From DATKHR01 sp035939575 (GTDB lineage: Bacteria > Acidobacteriota > Vicinamibacteria > Vicinamibacterales > CAVVIG01), in the NCBI GenBank assembly GCA_035939575.1, contig DASZFS010000536.1:1-64000 (forward strand): a DNA stretch of 64,000 bases, in the 5' to 3' direction. The notes below the pieces were generated by a model. The model made no database searches and was not told the DNA's origin. It saw only the letters and a program-made list of their open reading frames with translations. Of this stretch, positions 59,901 through 64,000 are shown piece by piece (the stretch's first letter is position 1; each line of letters begins with the position of its first letter). The position numbers and the translations under genes were made by a program.

Positions 59901-60568
59901 ACGTGCTCGCCGAGCGCCGTGGCGACCTCGTGCAGCCGCGCGGCGCCATCCGCCTCCTGCCTGCCCGCGGTGAGCTGGCTGTCGATGGCGGCCAGCGCCA
60001 GGACCGGCAGAATCGCGGCGAGCACGAACGCGTGGAACGCGTACGTCCGCAGGCGCCCGCGCGACTCGGGCGCACCACCCGCGACCAGGCGCTGCGCCGA
60101 AGCCCCGGCGGCGATCAAATCGGCCACGACGACAGCGACCAGACGAGTGATGGTGAGCTGGAACGCGACCGGCCATACCGTCTCCTGCAGGTAGCCGAGG
60201 CCGTAGAAACGCGGCGCGGCCACGAGGCTGGCGGCCACGGCTATCCAGAACAGCGCGCCGACGAGCAGGGGCGATCGGCGTCGCGCGGCCATCGCCCCGA
60301 TGACCAGCGCTTCGAGCAGCAGCACCCACCAGCCGGCCGTGCCGAACTGGGATGCGCCGCCAATGGCCGCCGCGATCAGACCGAACGCCGGGCCGAACAG
60401 GATGGCAACCGGCAGCGTGATCGCGCGGCCGAGCAGCAGCGGCGCGGTGGCCGGCACCGAGAGGGCGTTGATCGCAAGACCCACGCAACCGCAGGCGACT
60501 GCGAGGCCGAGGCGGCGCACCATGGACGGTTCGAGCACATTGTGTAGCTTTCCCACGAGCCGCCGCAA
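56936..60568 (-). CDS. Hybrid sensor histidine kinase (Cache-HAMP-HisKA-HATPase-REC-REC-HPt)
   Basis: This 1210-residue multi-domain kinase has an N-terminal set of about five membrane helices (~20-150), a periplasmic Cache-like sensor (~200-440: YPGFITVFAADSGGNVHEIY, ADRQYFIDAIRSG), and a membrane helix and HAMP (~450-530). The HisKA has phospho-acceptor H585 (ANMSHEIRTPLNG). The HATPase has NLVGNAIKF, SDSGIG and GGTGLGLAIS. Receiver 1 has D873 (LLLLDANMPAMDG), receiver 2 has D1014 (VVLMDVQMPEMGG), and the HPt domain has H1151 (RRAAHTLKGAAAN). All phosphorelay residues are present. It is divergent from a single-domain regulator at 60621, its probable output partner. Confidence 0.94.
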   Translation of the reverse strand: MRRLVGKLHNVLEPSMVRRLGLAVACGCVGLAINALSVPATAPLLLGRAITLPVAILFGPAFGLIAAAIGGASQFGTAGWWVLLLEALVIGAMAARRRSPLLVGALFWIAVAASLVAAPRFYGLGYLQETVWPVAFQLTITRLVAVVVADLIAAGASAQRLVAGGAPESRGRLRTYAFHAFVLAAILPVLALAAIDSQLTAGRQEADGAARLHEVATALGEHVDNYVLGHAQAVQSLAATFAGGSLASEDRQKLVVQYHTIYPGFITVFAADSGGNVHEIYPPPEGGAPIPTIADRQYFIDAIRSGHVTISEVILGRLSHVPIVTIAMPVLGTNGTVAGVAGGSLDLSKFQDFVQGFGTLPDVSIAIVDQRDRVIYASGRAGYSPLQSLAGDPLVTARANADHGIFRYQHEGPDAKGGVRLAAAADVPAAEWRVLVAQPLINLRLQSAGYYAFTLTLVVLALGGAVLGARRFSRALTEPLEELVRIVRNISARGRPDLAKLSSDPPAEIAELLGDVNSMHSRLADSYQRLQQALAQRERLNGELRLLTEDLDRKVRDRTAELAKATRVAEEANQAKSEFLANMSHEIRTPLNGIIGMTELALDTALSAEQREYLSMVKTSADALLSILNDILDFSKIEMRKLELEQIPFSLRDQLAELLKPMALRAEQKGLEVVCHVLPDVPSVGVGDPGRLRQVLVNLVGNAIKFTERGQILVQVQVESADAAQCVLHYFVSDSGIGVPREKQQTIFEPFRQADGSTTRRFGGTGLGLAISSTLIELMGGRIWLESAPHEGSTFHFTLPLGVSDARPETTTVDLTDLPVLIVDDNAVNRRMLHDLLLRWKMRPTVVDGGAAALTALRDASSAGRPFALLLLDANMPAMDGFEVARQIHGEVKIAGPTIMMLSSSGLYDERTKLRDVGVMQHLTKPVDQRELLAAIGRALSREQGSRPPLPPSMMPADLPDRRLRVLLAEDNVVNQRLAASLLGRRGHKVTIAANGREALDALERNAFDVVLMDVQMPEMGGFEATAAIRERERTTGGHLPVIAMTAHAMKGDRERCLAAGMDEYLTKPLDSRKLCDLVERMADGRPAATSPAPAAEEVALSDRVLARVGGDRQLLLEISRLFIDDAPAHLQRIREALDAHDGESLRRAAHTLKGAAANFDAIGLVDAARSLEEIGRTGELSEAEGIWATVRLETDGLVELLQRLAAAAN

Positions 60569-60620
60569 CCGCGTATACTTTCTTACCCACTATTGCCAGC
60601 CAGCGCGCCGATGGGGGAGC

Positions 60621-61244
60621 ATGCAGGTCCTAATCGCGGAGGATGATCGCGTCACCGGGGAGATTCTGGCACGCACGCTCCAGCGCTGGAGCTACGAGAC
60701 GACGCTTGTCGGCGACGGATCCCAGGCGTGGAACATGCTCCGCGCCGCCACCCTTCCGACGCTCGCCATTCTCGATTGGATGATGCCGGAGATGGACGGT
60801 CCCGACGTGTGCCGCCGGGTGCGCGCCGAGCTGCCCGACGCGAACATGTACCTGCTCCTCGTCACCGCACGCGAATCACGCGGCGATGTCGTCGCCGGGT
60901 TGGACGCGGGCGCCGATGACTACATCATCAAGCCGTTCGATCCCGAGGAGCTGCGCGCACGTGTCGCCGTGGGCGTCCGCGTCCTCGGCCTCCAGCAGAA
61001 GCTCGCGGAGCGGGTCAACGAGCTGGAGGTCGCGCTCACCAATGTGAAGCAGCTGCGCGGCTTGCTGCCCATCTGCAGCTACTGCAAGCGGATCCGGGGT
61101 GACGATCAGTACTGGCAGCAGGTCGAGGGGTACATCGCGGATCATACCGAAGCGCAGTTCAGCCACGGCATCTGCCCGAGCTGCTATGCGACGATCTCCG
61201 CGGAGCTCGACGACATCGCGAAGAACCGGCCGCCAAAAAAGTGA
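60621..61244 (+). CDS. Response regulator with C-terminal Cys-rich motif
   Basis: The start at 60621 gives a standard receiver N-terminus (MQVLIAEDDR); the GGGGGAG before it is unusually close to the ATG, while the open frame from 60300 overlaps the kinase promoter. The 207-residue protein has acceptor D52 (LAILDWMMPEMDG) and the conserved lysine in IIKPFDPEELRARV. A linker helix is followed by a motif with C-x2-C near residue 155 and C-x2-C near 190 (ICSYCKRIRGDD, HGICPSCYATI), a zinc-ribbon-like ending common on PAS/receiver proteins. There is no DNA-binding domain; it probably relays phosphate or interacts with partner proteins. Confidence 0.9.
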   Translation: MQVLIAEDDRVTGEILARTLQRWSYETTLVGDGSQAWNMLRAATLPTLAILDWMMPEMDGPDVCRRVRAELPDANMYLLLVTARESRGDVVAGLDAGADDYIIKPFDPEELRARVAVGVRVLGLQQKLAERVNELEVALTNVKQLRGLLPICSYCKRIRGDDQYWQQVEGYIADHTEAQFSHGICPSCYATISAELDDIAKNRPPKK

Positions 61245-61250
61245 GAACTT
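61239..61250. repeat. Recurrent AAGTGAGAACTT motif at convergent stops
   Basis: This 12-base palindromic-armed motif (AAGT, GAGA, ACTT) covers the stop codons of the convergent genes ending at 61244 and 61249. The same 12 bases occur at 1911-1922 between another convergent pair. A GTTAGAAGT form ends the synthetase gene at 29917-29925. Confidence 0.4.
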
Positions 61251-62070
61251 AACGAGCCGCGGCGACCTGGGCGACGATCTGACGGGCGATCGGCAGGCTG
61301 ACTCCGCAGGTGGGGTCGTCGACGCGGCACTTTGCGACCGTCAGGTCGCAGCCACATGTGCACGGCTGGCCGTTGAGCTTCTGCAGTGCCTCCGTCCGCT
61401 TCGCCGGGGACAGCGCCGCCAGCTGGACGCCTGGAATCTCGAGCGCCTGTGCGCCGTTTGCCAGGCTGAGCCCCTGAGTCTGGTCCACCTGCTCGATCGA
61501 CGCGTTCACTGGAAGGCCGGCCAATGACCGCGTCTCGAGCTCGGTGAGCGCCGGGTTGAGCATCCCGACGTGCTTCTGCACCAGCCGCCCCTCGCGGTCG
61601 AGGATGAACGATGTCGGCAACGCGGCAATGCCAGGAAACGATCGCTCGATTTCCTGCGTGGACATGACGACCGGGTAGTTCAGGTGGTGATCGGCCGCGA
61701 AGCGCTTCACCTCTTGCGCAGGCAGCTCGTCCTGCGAAACGCCGATAATCTGGAGCGTGTCAGGATACTTGTTCTGGAGCGCGATCAGGTCCGGAATCTC
61801 CGCGCGGCACGGGGGGCACCACGTCGCCCAGAAGTTCACGATGACGACCTTGCCCTTCAACGCGCCGGTCGAAACGGTCCGGCCATCCAGGTCCGCCGCG
61901 GCGAGCGCGGCCACCGCGGTGGGATTCTTGAAGAACCTGAGCGTGGCCGGCGCGCCGCCCCCGGCGCCGGTGGCCGATGCGTCTCCCGGGCGCGCGTAGC
62001 GAACCCCGGTCCAGACCAGCGCCGCTCCGGCCAGCGCGAGCAACGCCGTCAGCGCGCGTCCCTTAAGCAT
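61249..62070 (-). CDS. TlpA-type thioredoxin-fold protein with Cys-rich tail
   Basis: I place the start at 62070, giving a membrane anchor (LKGRALTALLALAGAALVW); the open frame to 62415 has no such leader. The 273-residue protein has a TlpA/ResA domain (~50-190) with active site C-P-P-C in VNFWATWCPPCRAEIP and cis-Pro region ALPTSFILDREGRL. After a helical linker the last ~50 residues carry CTCGCDLTVAKC and DPTCGVSLPIARQIV, a four- to five-cysteine tail known on similar acidobacterial proteins. The periplasmic role is thiol reduction, possibly cytochrome maturation, relevant to the many CxxCH proteins nearby. Confidence 0.88.
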   Translation of the reverse strand: MLKGRALTALLALAGAALVWTGVRYARPGDASATGAGGGAPATLRFFKNPTAVAALAAADLDGRTVSTGALKGKVVIVNFWATWCPPCRAEIPDLIALQNKYPDTLQIIGVSQDELPAQEVKRFAADHHLNYPVVMSTQEIERSFPGIAALPTSFILDREGRLVQKHVGMLNPALTELETRSLAGLPVNASIEQVDQTQGLSLANGAQALEIPGVQLAALSPAKRTEALQKLNGQPCTCGCDLTVAKCRVDDPTCGVSLPIARQIVAQVAAAR

Positions 62071-62245
62071 CAAGATCCAGTGTACCCCAACGCGATTCCC
62101 TCGCTGAAACACCTCGCCAGTCCCTGGCGCCGCGGCTCCGCCGACGGCGGCGTGATGCCGTTCAGACGCAGCATCGCTGCCGCCTGAGCGTCGTCGTCGC
62201 CCTGACAGACTACTGGAGGTGGTCGCCTTGGCGGTAGACTGACGC

Positions 62246-63484
62246 ATGTTCAACCGTGTTACGGCTCGTGCGGGAGCCTTGGCCGGGTGCGCGCTGGCGA
62301 TCGCTCCGGCACTGATCGGTGCGCAGCAGCGCGGCCGCGCCGACAACCCATTTCCCGGCGGCGTGAACGCGGACGGGTCGTTGCGGCCGACGCCGCCGCT
62401 CACGCGGCTCTTCACGCAGGACGCCTACACCGAGTACGCGATTCTGGATCCCGGCAGCGAGTCGTTCCGCATCCGGTTCCTGCCCGAGGAGACGCGTGTC
62501 GGCGCCACAGAGCTCGTCAACGCGACACGCGGCGGCAGTGAGGGGTCCGACGTCGAGGTGTTCGATCCGCGAACGGGCAAGCCGATGCCGTTCACCTACG
62601 AGCAGGACAAGAACGATCCCGAGACGCACGCGATCCACGCGAAGTTGCCCATCCCCGTGCCGCAGGGCGGCGTCGGACGCGTGCTGATCTACAAGACCTA
62701 CAAGGACCCACGCACCTACATGATGCACGGCGACGACATCGTCTGGGTCCGTAGTCTCAGCGGGTACCGCCTCGGCGTGCTGCTGCCGAAGGGGTTCGCG
62801 TTCCTGTCCTCGAACGTCGCCGCACAGCTGTCCACGACCGCCGACGGCCGCCTCAAGCTGTCCTTCGCAAATCCCAGCGGTCAGAGCAATCCGGTCACGA
62901 TCCACGCGCGCCGGACCTCCGCCGCCTTCACGCCAGCGCCGTACACCGACATGTTCTTTGACGACATCAAGACCGTGTACGACCTCGATGCGCCCGACAC
63001 CCATCGCGTCCGGGTCGATCAGGTGTACAGCGACTACCGGAAGGGGGAGACGGCAAGGCTCGATTCGCTCTCGCGCCTGCGGCTCGCCGACCTCAAGGTC
63101 GTCGACCTCGATACGGCCCACGCTCTGACGATCGTGCCGGCCGTGAAAGCCCGGACCGCCGCGACGCCGAGAACATCAGGCACGCAGGTCGCCGCCGTGT
63201 TCGCCAGGCTCGAGGTGCCGATTACAGACGACAAGCAGAGCGCACACCTCGGGATCACCGGCACTCTCTCTGATGCCGCATACCGGGTCGACGGCGGCGA
63301 TTTGGTATTCGAACGCGAGCTGCACGGTTTGAGAAACACGATACTGCTTCCCGCGGGATGGGACGTCTCGTCCGTCTCCCAGTCGGGGACAATCGGTGTG
63401 AGCGACGGTCGGGCGTTCGTTTCGCTCATCAACCTGAACGCGGAGAACCACTACACGGTGCGCATCCGCGCACGAAAGCGATAG
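62246..63484 (+). CDS. Exported protein of unknown function
   Basis: This 412-residue protein begins with a signal peptide (TARAGALAGCALAIAPALIG, cleavage near GAQQ). The rest is mixed alpha/beta with repeated beta-rich segments and no recognised motif; short patterns such as YMMHGDDIVWVRSLSGYRLG and DMFFDDIKTVYDL may mark a conserved core. It directly precedes the metallo-beta-lactamase-fold gene (10 bases, same strand), so the two are probably co-transcribed. The only functional clue is that partnership. Confidence 0.75.
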   Translation: MFNRVTARAGALAGCALAIAPALIGAQQRGRADNPFPGGVNADGSLRPTPPLTRLFTQDAYTEYAILDPGSESFRIRFLPEETRVGATELVNATRGGSEGSDVEVFDPRTGKPMPFTYEQDKNDPETHAIHAKLPIPVPQGGVGRVLIYKTYKDPRTYMMHGDDIVWVRSLSGYRLGVLLPKGFAFLSSNVAAQLSTTADGRLKLSFANPSGQSNPVTIHARRTSAAFTPAPYTDMFFDDIKTVYDLDAPDTHRVRVDQVYSDYRKGETARLDSLSRLRLADLKVVDLDTAHALTIVPAVKARTAATPRTSGTQVAAVFARLEVPITDDKQSAHLGITGTLSDAAYRVDGGDLVFERELHGLRNTILLPAGWDVSSVSQSGTIGVSDGRAFVSLINLNAENHYTVRIRARKR

Positions 63485-63494
63485 AGGAGGCGTT

Positions 63495-64000
63495 ATGGTG
63501 AAACCTTCGCGCACGAACGTGCTCGGTGCGCTCGTAACCATTGGGGCGGTATCGGCGGTCCTCGTCGGACAGCAGCCGGCGCAGCGCGCCACGCTCCCGG
63601 ATCCCGAGAAGGTCAAGGACAACCTGTACATCATCGGAGCATCGAATCCCGCCGATCGGTCACAGTTCACGGGAGGCAACATCGCGATCTTCATCACCGA
63701 CCGCGGCGTCGTCCTCGTGGACACCAAGCTGGCGGGCTACGGCCCCGGAATCATCGAGAAGATCAAAGCCGTCACCAGCAAGCCGATCACCACGATCATC
63801 AACACCCACACGCACGGGGATCACACGGGCAGCAACGAGGCGTTCCCTGCGAGCGTCGAGATCGTCGCGCAGGAGAACACCAAGACGAACATGTCGAAGA
63901 TGGACGCGTTCAAGGGCGACAAGGCGGCGTTCCTGCCAAAGCGGACGTACAAGGACCGGCTGACGCTCGGCAGCGGCAAGGACCGCGTGGAGCTGTACTA
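63495..64000 (+). CDS. Metallo-beta-lactamase-fold hydrolase (5' part, runs off the window)
   Basis: GGAGG precedes the ATG. The first 168 residues are visible: a signal peptide (NVLGALVTIGAVSAVLVG), then the MBL fold with an N-terminal strand (NLYIIGASNPADRSQFTGGN), AIFITDRGVVLVDTKL and the metal site NTHTHGDHTGSNE (H-x-H-x-D-H). It continues past 64000, so length and any later domains are unknown. Exported members of this group hydrolyse beta-lactams, lactones or other esters; the substrate cannot be told. Confidence 0.9.
   Translation, partial: MVKPSRTNVLGALVTIGAVSAVLVGQQPAQRATLPDPEKVKDNLYIIGASNPADRSQFTGGNIAIFITDRGVVLVDTKLAGYGPGIIEKIKAVTSKPITTIINTHTHGDHTGSNEAFPASVEIVAQENTKTNMSKMDAFKGDKAAFLPKRTYKDRLTLGSGKDRVELY

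Overview
The window is a GC-rich stretch of a Gram-negative chromosome, most likely Acidobacteriota and plausibly the Vicinamibacteria. I infer this from the mix of families: 'orphan' MacB/FtsX-type permeases of the acidobacterial ADOP kind with a PadR regulator, a TonB-dependent receptor with a carboxypeptidase-regulatory plug domain, DUF1587/1592/1588/1585 cytochromes with Tat-exported DUF1552 partners, exported ankyrin proteins and PQQ-type propellers. No rRNA, IS element, phage or CRISPR array is visible. One tRNA (His, GTG anticodon) is present. Layout: (1) 1-21.9 kb is dominated by three paralogous cassettes, each with a large periplasmic diheme-type DUF1592 protein, a Tat-signal DUF1552 protein and an exported ankyrin protein. 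They are accompanied by two lyase-like beta-propellers that carry an embedded CxxCH and by a double VOC-domain protein. (2) 22.1-25.5 kb encodes a TAXI-type binding protein, a sensor kinase and an OmpR-type regulator, a probable ligand-sensing system. (3) 25.6-32.1 kb holds a PQQ-like propeller, an ADOP permease and an ADP-forming acyl-CoA synthetase. (4) 32.1-40.8 kb holds an IclR regulator divergent from a TonB-dependent receptor and three tandem M28-type peptidases; a pair of near-identical 19-bp sites lies in the divergent promoter. (5) 40.8-53.1 kb is mixed: a quinone oxidoreductase, PadR plus ADOP permeases, a DsbA/FrnE-type oxidoreductase, a HbpS-like protein, an ArsR/SRPBCC operon, TatC and several decayed gene remnants. 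(6) 53.5-64 kb holds an ankyrin-CxxCH-toroid protein, tRNA-His, a diguanylate cyclase, a hybrid kinase with a divergent response regulator, a TlpA-like thioredoxin, an exported unknown and a truncated metallo-beta-lactamase-fold protein. The most notable observation is at 47763-48419. The DsbA/FrnE gene reads through an in-frame TGA exactly where the first catalytic cysteine of the CPWC motif belongs, giving U-P-W-C. The rest of the protein is intact, and a hairpin with bacterial-SECIS-like geometry follows the TGA. This is a strong candidate selenoprotein that ordinary gene calling truncates. The second theme is the repeated DUF1592/DUF1552/ankyrin cassette, an uncharacterised periplasmic redox module. 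Its DUF1552 partners look Tat-exported, and a tatC gene lies elsewhere in the window.
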